A stretch of DNA of 64,000 nt from Xylophilus ampelinus (GCF_003217575.1 NZ_QJTC01000012.1:1-64000); one strand, 5' to 3'; counted from the stretch's first letter, positions 35,566 to 45,617 are shown. Made by a program: numbers and translations. Notes: a model not told the origin generated them from the sequence alone.

Positions 35566-37869
35566 ATGTCCCAGACCCTCTCCCCCGCCGAACAAGCCCT
35601 GCGCGACGCCGCGCGCGAGTACCACCGCACCCCCGTCCGCGGCAAGATCTCGGTCACGCCTTTGAAGCCCCTGTCCAACCAGCGCGACCTCTCGCTGGCG
35701 TATTCGCCCGGCGTCGCCTATCCCTGCCTCGACATACAGGCCGACCCGTCGCTGGCCTACGACTACACATCGCGCGGCAACCTGGTCGGCGTGATCACCA
35801 ACGGCACCGCGGTGCTGGGCCTGGGCGACATCGGCCCGCTGGCCGGCAAGCCGGTGATGGAGGGCAAGGGCTGCCTGTTCAAGAAGTTCGCGGGCGTCGA
35901 CGTGTTCGACATCGAACTGGCCGAGCGCGACCCCGACAAGCTGGTCGAGATCATCGCCGCGCTGGAGCCGACGCTCGGCGGCATCAACCTCGAGGACATC
36001 AAGGCGCCCGAGTGCTTCTACATCGAGAAGCAGCTGAGCGAGCGGCTCAACATCCCGGTCTTCCACGACGACCAGCACGGCACCGCGATCATCTCGTCGG
36101 CCGCGCTGCTCAACGGCCTGGAGCTGGTGGGCAAGCGGATCGGCGAGGTGAAGGTGGCGGTATCGGGCGCCGGCGCCGCGGCCATCGCCTGCCTGGACGT
36201 GATGGTCGGCCTGGGCGTCAAGCGCGAGAACATCTTCGTGGTCGACTCCAAGGGCGTGATCCACGACGGCCGCACGAACCTCGACATCTCGAAGCAGCGC
36301 TACGCCCAGAAGACCGATGCCCGCACCCTCGCCGACGTGGTGAACGGCGCCGACGTGTTCCTCGGCTGCTCGGCCCCCGGCGTGCTGACCGCCGAGATGG
36401 TCAAGACCATGGCCGACAAGCCGATCATCCTGGCGCTGGCCAACCCCGAGCCCGAGATCCGGCCCGAGCTGGCCAAGGCGGTGCGGCCCGACTGCATCAT
36501 CGCCACCGGCCGGTCGGACTATCCGAACCAGGTCAACAACGTCCTGTGCTTCCCCTACATCTTCCGCGGCGCGCTCGATTGCGGCGCCACCAAGATCACC
36601 GAGGCGATGAAGCTCGCCTGCGTGCGCGAGATCGCCGACCTGGCCAAGGCCGAGACCAGCGACGAGGTGGCCGCCGCCTACCCGGGCCAGGAGCTGGTCT
36701 TCGGCCCCGACTACCTGATCCCTACGCCGTTCGACGCGCGCCTGATCCTCAAGATCGCGCCCGCCGTCGCCCGGGCCGCGCAGGCGTCGGGCGTGGCTAC
36801 CCGGCCGATCGAGGACTTCGACGCCTACCGCGAGAACCTGACCCGCTTCGTCTACCAGACCGGCATGTTCATGCGGCCGGTATTCGCCGCCGCCAAAGTG
36901 GCGCCGCAGCGCGTGGCCTATGCCGAGGGCGAGGACGAGCGCGTGCTGCGCGCGGTACAGGTCGTGATCGACGAGCAGCTGGCCCGGCCGATCCTGATCG
37001 GCCGCCCCGCGGTGATCGAGGCGCGGGTGCTGAAGGCCGGCCTGCGGATCAGGCTGGGCCACAACGCCGAATGCGTCGATCCCGAGGACGACCCGCGTTT
37101 CCGCCAGTACTGGGAGGCCTACCACGGCGCGATGGGCCGCAACGGCATCACGCCCGAGGCCGCCAAGGCAGCCGTGCGCCGCAGCAACACCCTGATCGCC
37201 GCGCTGATGGTCCAGCTGGGCGACGCCGACGCGATGCTTTGCGGGCTGGTCGGCCGCTACGACCACCACCTGCAGCATGTGCAGGACGTGATCGGCCTGA
37301 AGGAGGGCGCGCACGAGTTCGCAGCCCTCAACGCGCTGATGCTGCCCGAGCACACGCTCTTCATCGCCGACACCTACATCAACGACGCGCCCGACGCCGA
37401 GCAGCTGGCCCGCATCGCGCTGGCCGCGGCCGAAGAGGTGCGGCGCTTCGGCCTGCCGCCGAAGGTGGCCTTCCTGTCGCATTCCAATTACGGCACCTCG
37501 ACCCGGCCGTCGGCGCTCAAGATGCGGGCCGCGCACGAGCGCTTCCGGGCGTTGGCGCCGCACATCGAATCCGACGGCGAGCTGCACGGCGATGCGGCCC
37601 TGTCGGAGACCGTGCGGGGCAACGCGGGCCTGGCCGACAGCGCGCTGACCGGCTCGGCCAACGTGCTGGTCTGCCCCAATCTGGATGCGGCCAACATCCT
37701 GTTCAACGTGCTCAAGACCACCAGCGGCCAGGGCATGACGATCGGCCCGATCCTGCTGGGCGCCGCCGCGTCGGTGCACATCCTCACGCCGTCGTCCACC
37801 GTGCGCCGCATCGTCAACATGACGGCGCTGGCCGGGGCGAAGGCGCTGACGGGTTCTGCGCAGACCTGA
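35566..37869 (+). CDS. maeB: NADP-dependent malic enzyme with phosphotransacetylase-like domain
   Basis: A 767-residue MaeB-type enzyme converting malate to pyruvate, CO2 and NADPH. The malic domain (about 20-430) has [44 protein letters not shown] and [14 protein letters not shown] (NADP-binding). The second half (about 435-767) is a phosphate acetyl/butyryl transferase-like domain that in the family binds acetyl-CoA and regulates activity, with [14 protein letters not shown] and [14 protein letters not shown]. Length is normal. It stands alone, about 75 bp after the response regulator and 80 bp before the glucosidase gene. Confidence 0.95.
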   Translation: MSQTLSPAEQALRDAAREYHRTPVRGKISVTPLKPLSNQRDLSLAYSPGVAYPCLDIQADPSLAYDYTSRGNLVGVITNGTAVLGLGDIGPLAGKPVMEGKGCLFKKFAGVDVFDIELAERDPDKLVEIIAALEPTLGGINLEDIKAPECFYIEKQLSERLNIPVFHDDQHGTAIISSAALLNGLELVGKRIGEVKVAVSGAGAAAIACLDVMVGLGVKRENIFVVDSKGVIHDGRTNLDISKQRYAQKTDARTLADVVNGADVFLGCSAPGVLTAEMVKTMADKPIILALANPEPEIRPELAKAVRPDCIIATGRSDYPNQVNNVLCFPYIFRGALDCGATKITEAMKLACVREIADLAKAETSDEVAAAYPGQELVFGPDYLIPTPFDARLILKIAPAVARAAQASGVATRPIEDFDAYRENLTRFVYQTGMFMRPVFAAAKVAPQRVAYAEGEDERVLRAVQVVIDEQLARPILIGRPAVIEARVLKAGLRIRLGHNAECVDPEDDPRFRQYWEAYHGAMGRNGITPEAAKAAVRRSNTLIAALMVQLGDADAMLCGLVGRYDHHLQHVQDVIGLKEGAHEFAALNALMLPEHTLFIADTYINDAPDAEQLARIALAAAEEVRRFGLPPKVAFLSHSNYGTSTRPSALKMRAAHERFRALAPHIESDGELHGDAALSETVRGNAGLADSALTGSANVLVCPNLDAANILFNVLKTTSGQGMTIGPILLGAAASVHILTPSSTVRRIVNMTALAGAKALTGSAQT

Positions 37870-37948
37870 TCCCGCGCGGTCCATGGTCGGGAATGGCGGG
37901 GCGCGCAGCCCGTGCCGTTCCCTTCACCGACCGCCAACCGCCCGATCC

Positions 37949-40633
37949 ATGCCGAACGACCCCACCCCCGCGCAGGACGACGCCGCCAGTTCCCCCGATC
38001 CCCTGACCGACGGCGCACCCTGGATGCTGTGGGGGCCCTACCTGGCCGAGCGCCAGTGGGGCACGGTACGCGAAGACGCCAGCGAGAACGGCGAGGCCTG
38101 GGAAGCGCTCACCCACGACATGGCCCGCAGCGTGGCCTACCGCTGGGGCGAGGACGGCATCGGCGGCATCAGCGACGAGCATCAGCGCCTGTGCCTGTCG
38201 CTGGCGCTCTGGAACGGGCAGGACCCGATCCTGAAGGAGCGGCTCTTCGGCCTGTCGAACGCCGAAGGCAACCACGGCGAGGATGTGAAGGAGCAGTACT
38301 GGTACCTGGACAACCTGCCCGACCACCGCTGGATGCGGATGGTCTACCGCTATCCGCAGACCGCTTTCCCCTACGCGCAACTGGTCGCCGAGAACGCGCG
38401 CCGCAGCCGGGCCGAGCCCGAGTACGAACTGGCCGACACCGGCATCTTCGACCAGGGCCGCTACTTCGACGTGGAAATCGAGTGTGCCAAGGCCGGCGAG
38501 CACGACCTGCTGCTGCGCTACACCGCCCACAACCGCGGCCCGGACGACGCGCCGCTGCACCTGCTGCCCACGCTCTGGTTCCGCGCCGACCCCGCTGCCA
38601 ACGGCGATATGCCGGCGGGCCTGTCGGCCGGACCCGATGGCGGCCTGATCGCACAGCACCCGACCCTGGGCCGCTACACCTGCCATGTGCAGAGCGACGG
38701 CGGGGCGCCGCAGTGGCTCTTCACCGACAACGCCACGAACGCCGCGCGTGCCGAGTCGCTCGGTGCCCGGTCCTGGCCCACGCCGCCCGGCACCCGCGGA
38801 TGCTTCAAGGACGCGTTCCACGACCGGGTGGTGCACGGCGATGCGGCCGCCGTATCGGCCGAGCCGCGCGGCAGCAAGGCCTGCGCCTGGTGCTCGCTGC
38901 AGGTACCCGCGGGCGGCAGCGTGTCGGTGCGGCTGCGACTCTCCCGTGAGCCGGCCGCGCAGCCCTTCGCGGATTTCGACCGCGTGATGGCCGTTGCGCA
39001 CGCAGGGGCGGATGTCTTCTACGCGCGTCGCCAGGACCCGGCCCACACCGCCGAACAACGCGCGCTTCAACGCCAGGCCTGGGCCGGACTGCTGTGGAGC
39101 AAGCAGTTCTACGTCTACGACGTCTCACACTGGCTCGACGGGGAACCGGGATGCTCCTCCCTGCCGGTCTCCCGCAAGAAAGGCCGCAACGCCGGCTGGC
39201 GCCACATGCGGGCGCACGACATCGTGCTGATGCCCGACAAGTGGGAGTACCCCTGGTTCGCATCGTGGGACCTGGCCTTTCATGCCATCGCGGTGGCGCC
39301 GGTCGATCCGGCGCTGGCCAAGCGCCAGCTCACGCTGCTGCTGCACGACCGCTACATGCACCCCAACGGCCAGATCCCGGCCTACGAATGGAATTTCGGC
39401 GCGGCCAATCCACCGGTGCAGGCGCTGGCGGCCTGGAAGGTCTACCAGACCGATGCCGCCATCACCGGCACGCCCGACACCGCCTTCCTGCGCCACGTGC
39501 TGCACCGGCTGATGCTCAACTTCACCTGGTGGGTCAACCGGCAGGACAGCAGCGGCAACAACATCTTCCAGGGCGGCTTCCTGGGCCTGGACAACGTGGG
39601 CGTCTTCGACCGCAGCCAGCCGCTGCCGGGCGGCGGCGTGCTGGAGCAGGCCGACGGCACCAGCTGGATGGCGATGTACGCGCTCAACCTGATGCGCATC
39701 GCGATGGAGCTGGCCCTGGACGACCCGGTCTACGAAGACCTGGCGATCAAGTTCGGCGAGCATTTCTTCTACATCGCCGGCGCCATGGCCAACATGGGCG
39801 GCGTGGAGGGCGCCGGCCTCTGGGACGAGGAAGACGGCTTCTACTACGACCAGGTCAAAATGCCCGACGGCGCCAGCAGCCGGCTGCGCCTGCGCACCGT
39901 GGCGGGCCTCGTCCCCTTCCTGGCGGTAGAGGTGCTCGACGCCGCCCGCGTCCGCGAGCTGGGGCGGCTGCGCCACCACCTGCAGGCATTCCTGCAGAGA
40001 CGGCCCGACCTGGCGGCGCTGGTCAGCCACTGGCAGGAGCCGCATGCGCACGGCGCGAACGGCCAGGAGAACAGCCACGAGAGCCTGCACCTGTTCAGCC
40101 TGCTACGCGGCCACCGCATGAAGCGGGTGCTGCGCCGGGTACTCGACGAGAAGGAATTCCTGTCGCCGCACGGCATCCGTTCGGTGTCGAAGGTCTACGG
40201 CGATCGGGCCTTCGACTACGCGCTGGGCGACACCCACTACGGCCTGCACTACACCCCGGCCGAAAGCGACAACGACATGTTCGGCGGCAACAGCAACTGG
40301 CGCGGGCCGGTGTGGATTCCGCTCAACTACCTGATCGTCGAATCGCTGCGACGCTTCCATTCCTACTACGGCGACGACTTTCGGGTCGAGTGCCCCACCG
40401 GCTCGGGCCGGATGATGTCGATTCGCGGCGTCGCCGATTTCCTGCAGGCGCGGCTGCTGTCGCTCTACCTGCCCGGCCCCGGCGGCCAGCGCACCGGCTG
40501 CGGCGCGCCCGGCGAGCAGCAGGCCACCGACGGCATGCTGCTGTTCCACGAATATTTCCACGGCGACACCGGCCGCGGCCTGGGCGCCAGCCACCAGACC
40601 GGCTGGACCGCGCTGCTCGCGGTGCTGCTATAG
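37949..40633 (+). CDS. GH63-like glucosidase (MGH1-type (alpha/alpha)6 barrel)
   Basis: An 894-residue cytoplasmic glycoside hydrolase; no signal peptide. The N-terminal half (about 1-360) is a beta-sandwich-like region with WGPYLAERQWGTVREDAS; the C-terminal half is the (alpha/alpha)6 barrel with WEYPWFASWDLAFHAIAV, the Asp of SWD being the likely general acid, and NWRGPVWIPLNYL, a GH63 signature. The family trims alpha-glucosides, and bacterial members may act on glucosylglycerate or short oligosaccharides; the substrate here is unknown. The ATG at 37949 gives the family start. The SDR dehydrogenase gene follows 40 bases later and may be cotranscribed. Confidence 0.82.
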   Translation: MPNDPTPAQDDAASSPDPLTDGAPWMLWGPYLAERQWGTVREDASENGEAWEALTHDMARSVAYRWGEDGIGGISDEHQRLCLSLALWNGQDPILKERLFGLSNAEGNHGEDVKEQYWYLDNLPDHRWMRMVYRYPQTAFPYAQLVAENARRSRAEPEYELADTGIFDQGRYFDVEIECAKAGEHDLLLRYTAHNRGPDDAPLHLLPTLWFRADPAANGDMPAGLSAGPDGGLIAQHPTLGRYTCHVQSDGGAPQWLFTDNATNAARAESLGARSWPTPPGTRGCFKDAFHDRVVHGDAAAVSAEPRGSKACAWCSLQVPAGGSVSVRLRLSREPAAQPFADFDRVMAVAHAGADVFYARRQDPAHTAEQRALQRQAWAGLLWSKQFYVYDVSHWLDGEPGCSSLPVSRKKGRNAGWRHMRAHDIVLMPDKWEYPWFASWDLAFHAIAVAPVDPALAKRQLTLLLHDRYMHPNGQIPAYEWNFGAANPPVQALAAWKVYQTDAAITGTPDTAFLRHVLHRLMLNFTWWVNRQDSSGNNIFQGGFLGLDNVGVFDRSQPLPGGGVLEQADGTSWMAMYALNLMRIAMELALDDPVYEDLAIKFGEHFFYIAGAMANMGGVEGAGLWDEEDGFYYDQVKMPDGASSRLRLRTVAGLVPFLAVEVLDAARVRELGRLRHHLQAFLQRRPDLAALVSHWQEPHAHGANGQENSHESLHLFSLLRGHRMKRVLRRVLDEKEFLSPHGIRSVSKVYGDRAFDYALGDTHYGLHYTPAESDNDMFGGNSNWRGPVWIPLNYLIVESLRRFHSYYGDDFRVECPTGSGRMMSIRGVADFLQARLLSLYLPGPGGQRTGCGAPGEQQATDGMLLFHEYFHGDTGRGLGASHQTGWTALLAVLL

Positions 40634-40673
40634 CGGCACCTGCTTCTTCCACATCGCCCACCCAAGGACCTCC

Positions 40674-41444
40674 ATGTCACGCCTCACCGGAAAAAAAGCC
40701 CTCGTCACCGGTAGCACCCAAGGCATCGGCGCGGCCTGCGCCCTGCGACTTGCGCAGGACGGCGCGGATGTCGTGCTGAACGGCCGCGACCCGAAGAAGC
40801 CGCCGCAGGATCTGATCGCGCAGATCGAGGCGCTGGGCCGCAAAGCGGTCTACCTGGCCGCCGACGTCGGCGATGCGAAAGGCGCTTCCGACCTGGTCGA
40901 CCGCGCGGTCGAGGCCCTGGGCGGGCTCGACCTGCTGGTGAACAACGCCGGCCTGGAAAAGCGTGCCGATTTCTGGGACGTGACCGAGGAAGACTACGAC
41001 CTGGTGATGAACGTCAACCTGAAGGGCGTTTTCTTCGCAGCCCAGGCCTTCGTACGCCACCGCCGCGCGGTGCGGCAGCCCGGCGCCATCGTCAACATGA
41101 GTTCGGTACACGAGGAGATCGCGTTTCCGCATTTCGCGTCCTACTGCGCCAGCAAGGGCGCGCTGCGGATGCTGACCCGCAACCTGGCGACCGAGCTGGC
41201 GCCGCTGGGCATCCGGATCAACAACGTCGCACCCGGCGCGATCGCCACGCCGATCAACACCGCGCTGCTGCAGAACCCCGCGCAGCGCGAGGCGCTCGAA
41301 GCGCAAATTCCGCTGGGCCGGATGGGCACGCCGGAGGACGTCGCCGGGCTGGTGGCGTTCCTGGCGAGCGAGGACGCGGGCTACATCACCGGCAGCACCC
41401 ACTTCGTCGACGGCGGGCTGACCTACCACTACACCGAGCAGTAG
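40674..41444 (+). CDS. SDR family oxidoreductase, glucose 1-dehydrogenase-like
   Basis: A 256-residue short-chain dehydrogenase: cofactor motif TGSTQGIGAA at the N-terminus, NNAG in LLVNNAGLEKRADF, catalytic Ser in VNMSSVHE, YCASKGA for Tyr and Lys, and the C-terminal ITGSTHFVDGGLTYHY. The pattern MSSVHEEIAFPHFASYCASKGA is typical of glucose 1-dehydrogenases (oxidising beta-D-glucose with NAD(P)). Following a glucosidase, such a role is sensible but inferred. Preceded by AAGGACC six bases before the ATG. Confidence 0.85.
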   Translation: MSRLTGKKALVTGSTQGIGAACALRLAQDGADVVLNGRDPKKPPQDLIAQIEALGRKAVYLAADVGDAKGASDLVDRAVEALGGLDLLVNNAGLEKRADFWDVTEEDYDLVMNVNLKGVFFAAQAFVRHRRAVRQPGAIVNMSSVHEEIAFPHFASYCASKGALRMLTRNLATELAPLGIRINNVAPGAIATPINTALLQNPAQREALEAQIPLGRMGTPEDVAGLVAFLASEDAGYITGSTHFVDGGLTYHYTEQ

Positions 41445-41614
41445 GTGAAGGCACGCGTCGCGACGCCCTGCAGGCACAACGCAGCCGCGCGCATCCTCGC
41501 GGAGCGTGGCGAAGCGGCCGGCGTGTGCAGGGGCGGGCACCCTCGCGGTGCATCGGCGCACCACGACGATCTTTGAGCCGGTGCAGGCCCGGTTGACGCA
41601 GGCACTGTTTTTGC

Positions 41615-41646
41615 TCCGTGTAGATATCAGTAACTTTCTACACGGA
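41615..41646. promoter_or_regulatory. Perfect inverted repeat upstream of the ABC binding-protein gene
   Basis: TCCGTGTAGA at 41615-41624 is exactly complementary to TCTACACGGA at 41637-41646, with 12 bases between. It ends ten bases before the ATG at 41657. TTGACG lies 16 bases upstream as a possible -35. It could be an operator or a leader hairpin controlling the transporter genes. Confidence 0.55.
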
Positions 41647-41656
41647 AGCCTTACCC

Positions 41657-42703
41657 ATGACCAAGCGCGCGTTCCTCCGCTCCACCTTCCAGATGGCCGC
41701 CGTGGCGGCCGCGATGGCGCTCGGCACCGTTCAGGCCCAGGCCCAGACGCCGACGCCGGTCAAGTTCCAGCTGGACTGGCGTTTCGAAGGCCCGGCCGCC
41801 CTGTTCCTGGTGCCGGTCGCCAAGGGCCACTTCAAACAGGCGGGCCTGGACGTGACGGTGGATGCGGGCAACGGCTCGGGCGGCACGGTCACGCGGGTCG
41901 CCTCGGGCAGCTACGACATCGGCTTCGCCGACCTGGCCTCGCTGATGGAGTTTCATGCCAACAACCCCGAGGCGCCGAACAAGCCGGTCGCGGTCATGAT
42001 GGTCTACAACAACACGCCGGCCTCGGTGATGGCGCTGAAGAAGTCGGGCATCGCCAAACCGGCCGACCTGGCCGGCAAGAAGCTCGGTGCCCCGGTGTTC
42101 GACGCCGGCCGCCGCGCGTTCCCGATCTTCGCCAAGGCCAACAACGTCGGCTCCGTGCAGTGGACCGCGATGGACCCGCCACTGCGCGAGACGATGCTGG
42201 TGCGCGGCGACGTGGACGCGATCACCGGCTTCACCTTCACCTCGCTGCTGAACCTGGAAGCCCGCGGCGTGAAGGCCGCCGACGTGGTGGTGTTGCCCTA
42301 TCCCGACTACGGCGTGAAGCTCTACGGCAACGTCATCATCGTCTCTCCCAAGTTCCTGAAGGAAAAGCCCGAGGCGGTGAAGGCTTTCCTCGCGGCTTTC
42401 GCCAAGGGCGCGAAGGAAGTGCTGGCCAACCCGGCCGCCGCGGTCGAGACCGTCAAGGCCCGCGACGGCATCGTCAACAGCGAGCTGGAAACCCGCCGCC
42501 TGAAGCTGGCGATCGACACCGTCATCGACAGCCCCGATGCGCGCGCCGAAGGCTTCGGCCAAGTCAACGCCGGCCGTCTGGCGCTGATGGCGTCCCAGGT
42601 CTCCGACGCCTTCGCCACCAAGACCCGCGTCAACCCCGAAGCGGTCTGGAACGGCGGCTTCCTGCCGCCGGCCGTTCAGCTCGACGTGCTGCCGCGCAAG
42701 TGA
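41657..42703 (+). CDS. ABC transporter substrate-binding protein, NMT1/SsuA-ThiY type
   Basis: A 348-residue periplasmic receptor. The signal peptide is MTKRAFLRSTFQMAAVAAAMALGTVQAQA, possibly Tat-like. The mature protein begins VKFQLDWRFEGPAALFLVPVAKGHFKQAGLDV, the NMT1 pattern shared by receptors for sulfonates, nitrate, pyrimidine precursors and others; IGFADLASLMEF and GAPVFDAGRRAFPIFAKAN follow. The ligand cannot be named. Linked ATPase, permease and a deaminase suggest a nitrogenous ring compound such as a nucleobase (inference). Confidence 0.88.
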   Translation: MTKRAFLRSTFQMAAVAAAMALGTVQAQAQTPTPVKFQLDWRFEGPAALFLVPVAKGHFKQAGLDVTVDAGNGSGGTVTRVASGSYDIGFADLASLMEFHANNPEAPNKPVAVMMVYNNTPASVMALKKSGIAKPADLAGKKLGAPVFDAGRRAFPIFAKANNVGSVQWTAMDPPLRETMLVRGDVDAITGFTFTSLLNLEARGVKAADVVVLPYPDYGVKLYGNVIIVSPKFLKEKPEAVKAFLAAFAKGAKEVLANPAAAVETVKARDGIVNSELETRRLKLAIDTVIDSPDARAEGFGQVNAGRLALMASQVSDAFATKTRVNPEAVWNGGFLPPAVQLDVLPRK

Positions 42704-42741
42704 CCGGCCAGGCACCGGGCGGTGGAACGTCCTCCCACCCG

Positions 42742-42799
42742 GCGCTATCGTTTTAATAGCTAGTAGTCGGCGCGGAATGCCGGCTGCAACCTCATTTCA
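42742..42799 (+). repeat. Dispersed double-hairpin repeat, copy F
   Basis: GCGCTATCGTTTTAATAGCT, then GTCGGCG and GCCGGCTGCAACCTCATTT. It lies between the binding-protein gene and the ATPase gene of one transporter and ends 11 bases before the ATPase start, where it may influence the ratio of their expression. Confidence 0.75.
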
Positions 42800-42810
42800 T
42801 TCATAAACGC

Positions 42811-43662
42811 ATGCCCACCGCCGCCGAACCGCACTTCGTCTATTTCCGAGACGTCTGGCTCGCCTACAACGAGGAATTGCTGCGCGCCAACCATTTCGCG
42901 GTCGAGGCGATCGACCTGCAGGTGCGCCGCGGCGAGTTCATCGCGATCGTGGGGCCGTCCGGCTGCGGCAAGTCGACCTTCATGAAGCTCACCACCGGGC
43001 TGCGCATGCCGTCGATGGGCAAGATCCTGATCGACGGCCAGCCGGTGACCGGGCCGCTGAAGATCTCGGGCATGGCCTTCCAGGCGCCGTCGCTGCTGCC
43101 GTGGCGCACCACGGTCGACAACGTGCTGCTGCCGCTCGAGATCGTCGAGCCGTTCCGCTCCAGCTTCAAGCAGCGGAAAGCGGAGTACGTCGAGCGCGCC
43201 CGCGCGCTGCTGCGGAAAGTGGGCCTGGGTGGCTACGAGGACAAGTTCCCGTGGCAGCTGTCGGGCGGCATGCAGCAGCGCGCCAGCATCTGCCGCGCCC
43301 TGATCCACGAACCGAAGATGCTGCTGCTCGACGAGCCCTTCGGCGCGCTCGACGCCTTCACCCGCGAGGAGCTGTGGTGCATCCTGCGCGACCTGCAGGC
43401 CGAGCAGGGCTTCAACGTCATCCTGGTCACCCACGACCTGCGCGAGAGCGTGTTCCTGGCCGACACGGTCTACGTCATGAGCAAGAGCCCGGGCCGCTTC
43501 GTCGTCAAGCGCGAGATCGACTTTCTCCGCCCGCGCCCGCTGGAGCTGACCTACACCAAGGAATTCACCGACATCGTGCTGGAGCTGCGCAGCCACATCG
43601 GCGCGATCCGCTCGCCGGTGCTGCACAACACCGCCGCACCCGCCACCGCCCTGCCGCAATAA
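42811..43662 (+). CDS. ABC transporter ATP-binding protein, NitT/TauT type
   Basis: A 283-residue ATPase with Walker A GPSGCGKST, Q-loop in AFQAPSLLPWRTTVDNV, signature LSGGMQQR, Walker B MLLLDEPFGALD and the switch His in VTHDLRES. The LLPWRTTVDN block is characteristic of the taurine/nitrate-type importers. It energises uptake with the binding protein upstream and the permease 18 bases downstream. Confidence 0.93.
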   Translation: MPTAAEPHFVYFRDVWLAYNEELLRANHFAVEAIDLQVRRGEFIAIVGPSGCGKSTFMKLTTGLRMPSMGKILIDGQPVTGPLKISGMAFQAPSLLPWRTTVDNVLLPLEIVEPFRSSFKQRKAEYVERARALLRKVGLGGYEDKFPWQLSGGMQQRASICRALIHEPKMLLLDEPFGALDAFTREELWCILRDLQAEQGFNVILVTHDLRESVFLADTVYVMSKSPGRFVVKREIDFLRPRPLELTYTKEFTDIVLELRSHIGAIRSPVLHNTAAPATALPQ

Positions 43663-43680
43663 CGAAGACCGAAACGCCCC

Positions 43681-44445
43681 ATGCGCAACAAGAACCTGGA
43701 ACGCTGGTCCCCCTGGATCCTGCTGGTGATCACCATCGCGCTCTGGCAGATCGTCTGCAGCGCCTTCGACATCTCGGAATTCATCTTTCCGAGCCCGCTG
43801 CGCATCTGGACGCAGTTCATGGAATACAAGGCGATCATCGCCGGCCACGCCTGGCGCACCTTCTGGGTGACGATGGTGGGCTTCGGCATCGCGATCGTGG
43901 TGGGCGTGCTGCTGGGCTTCGTGATCGGCAGCTCCCGCCTGGCCTATGCCGCGATGTACCCGCTGATGACCGCCTTCAACGCCCTGCCGAAGGCCGCCTT
44001 CGTGCCGATCCTGGTGGTGTGGTTCGGCATCGGCGTGGGGCCTGCGATCCTCACCGCGTTCCTGATCAGCTTCTTCCCGATCATGGTCAACATCGCCACC
44101 GGCCTGGCCACGCTGGAGCCCGAGCTGGAAGACGTGCTGCGCGTCCTGGGCGCCAAGCGCTGGGACGTGCTGGTCAAGGTGGGCCTGCCGCGGTCGATGC
44201 CCTACTTCTACGGCTCGCTGAAGGTGGCGATCACGCTGGCCTTCGTCGGCACCACCGTCTCGGAAATGACCGCCGCCAACGAGGGCATCGGCTACCTGCT
44301 CATCTCCGCCGGCTCCAGCATGCAGATGGGCCTGGCCTTCGCCGGCCTGCTGGTGGTGGGCGCGATGGCGATGGCGATGTACGAGCTGTTCAGCGTCATC
44401 GAGAAGCGCACCACCGGCTGGGCGCACCGCGGATCGAATGCCTGA
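43681..44445 (+). CDS. ABC transporter permease, NitT/TauT type
   Basis: A 254-residue inner-membrane permease with six helices, starting SPWILLVITIALWQIVCSAFDI, and the EAA coupling loop in LEDVLRVLGAKRWDVLVKVGLPRSMPYF. NALPKAAFVPILVVWFGIG is the usual third-helix block of the family. Its last eight bases overlap the deaminase gene, so the two are translationally coupled and probably act in one pathway. Confidence 0.93.
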   Translation: MRNKNLERWSPWILLVITIALWQIVCSAFDISEFIFPSPLRIWTQFMEYKAIIAGHAWRTFWVTMVGFGIAIVVGVLLGFVIGSSRLAYAAMYPLMTAFNALPKAAFVPILVVWFGIGVGPAILTAFLISFFPIMVNIATGLATLEPELEDVLRVLGAKRWDVLVKVGLPRSMPYFYGSLKVAITLAFVGTTVSEMTAANEGIGYLLISAGSSMQMGLAFAGLLVVGAMAMAMYELFSVIEKRTTGWAHRGSNA

Positions 44446-44953
44446 CCGCGGCGGACCCACCGGCGCGCCGATGACTCCCGCCCAGGCCGTCGTCGCCCTG
44501 CGCCGCGCCAACGCGGTGGCAGAACGTGCGATGGCGATGGGCCGGCACCCCTTCGGCGCGCTGCTGGTCGCACCCGACGGCGAGACGGTGCTGGCCGAGC
44601 AAGGCAACATCGACACGGTCAACCATGCCGAATCGACGCTGGCCCGCACGGCCGCATCGACCTACCCCGGTGCCTACCTGGCGCGGTGCACCCTGGTCAC
44701 CACCTTCGAGCCCTGCGCGATGTGCGCCGGTACCGTCTACTGGGCCGGCATCGGCCACCTGGTCTACGGCGCGGAAGAGACCGCGCTGCTGGCGCTGACG
44801 GCCGACCATCCCGAGAATCAGACCCTGGCGCTGCCCTGCCGCGAGGTCTTCGCCCGCGGCCAGCGCCCGGTGCGGGTCACCGGCCCGGTACCGGAAGTCG
44901 CCGACGAGATGGTGGCCCTGCACCGCGGTTTCTGGGACTGGCCGCACGGCTGA
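44438..44953 (+). CDS. Nucleoside/nucleobase deaminase (CMP/dCMP-type zinc deaminase)
   Basis: A 171-residue cytidine-deaminase-fold enzyme. Zinc site: H-A-E in DTVNHAESTLA and the pair in FEPCAMCAG; the Glu acts in catalysis. The HPFGALL segment is typical of guanine, cytosine and related deaminases rather than tRNA adenosine deaminase. The first ATG overlaps the permease by eight bases; a second ATG at 44471 is an alternative start that would leave a normal family length. Overlap with the transporter suggests that it deaminates the imported compound (inference). Confidence 0.85.
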   Translation: MPDRGGPTGAPMTPAQAVVALRRANAVAERAMAMGRHPFGALLVAPDGETVLAEQGNIDTVNHAESTLARTAASTYPGAYLARCTLVTTFEPCAMCAGTVYWAGIGHLVYGAEETALLALTADHPENQTLALPCREVFARGQRPVRVTGPVPEVADEMVALHRGFWDWPHG

Positions 44954-45029
44954 GAGCCGAAACGCCGTGGGCGCTGCAGTGCCGGCACCACGGGTTCCCG
45001 AGCCGTCTTTGCCATGCCAGACTTGCGGC

Positions 45030-45509
45030 ATGCGTGCACTCATCGCCCTGGCCCTGGTTTCGTCCTCGCTGTTGCTGGCGGCCTGCGGCAGCGGCCCACC
45101 CACCAGAGCTGCGCGCCCCCCGGTCTACCGCGAACTCACACCCCAGGAATGGAGCAACATCGCGATCCACGCCCTGGGCCTGGTCGGCACGCCCTACCGC
45201 TACGGCGGCGACACGCCGCAGGGCGGCTTCGACTGCAGCGGCCTGATCGGCTACGTGTACCGCAGCCAGGCCGGCGTGGCGCCGCCCCGCACCGTGGCAC
45301 AGCTCGACGGCTTCGGCGAACCGGTCGACGCGTGGTCTGTCCGCACCGGGGACCTGGTGATCTTCGGCAGCGGCCGGCCGAACCATGCCGGCATCTACGT
45401 GGGAGAAGGCCGCTTCGTGCATGCGCCGTCGAGCGGCGGAGAAGTACGGCTGGATCGTTTGGACAGCCGCTACTGGTCGCGGCAGGCGGTAGCGTTTAGG
45501 CGACCTTGA
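45030..45509 (+). CDS. NlpC/P60 family lipoprotein, cell-wall peptidase
   Basis: A 159-residue protein with a lipoprotein signal ending LLLAAC (Cys at residue 20). The NlpC/P60 domain follows: catalytic Cys in GGFDCSGLIGYVY, His in RPNHAGIYVG and the third polar residue in RFVHAPSSGG. Such enzymes cut the stem peptide of peptidoglycan, usually between gamma-D-Glu and meso-diaminopimelate. The ATG at 45030 was chosen because the upstream extension is not signal-like. It stands alone; the 108 bp after it hold nothing recognisable. Confidence 0.9.
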   Translation: MRALIALALVSSSLLLAACGSGPPTRAARPPVYRELTPQEWSNIAIHALGLVGTPYRYGGDTPQGGFDCSGLIGYVYRSQAGVAPPRTVAQLDGFGEPVDAWSVRTGDLVIFGSGRPNHAGIYVGEGRFVHAPSSGGEVRLDRLDSRYWSRQAVAFRRP

Positions 45510-45617
45510 TTCGGCGAGCAGACTTCGTTTGCCTCAGCGTCGTCCAGCGTAGTAGTCTGTATCGCATGCGATGGGCCTTGCGACACTCCACAACGGCTTC
45601 GCAACCGCCACCTCCCG

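Noticed and set aside
41593..41626. TTGACG and TAGATA as a sigma-70 promoter before the binding-protein gene
   Set aside because: The spacing of 22 bases is too long for a standard promoter, so it is only mentioned as a possible -35.
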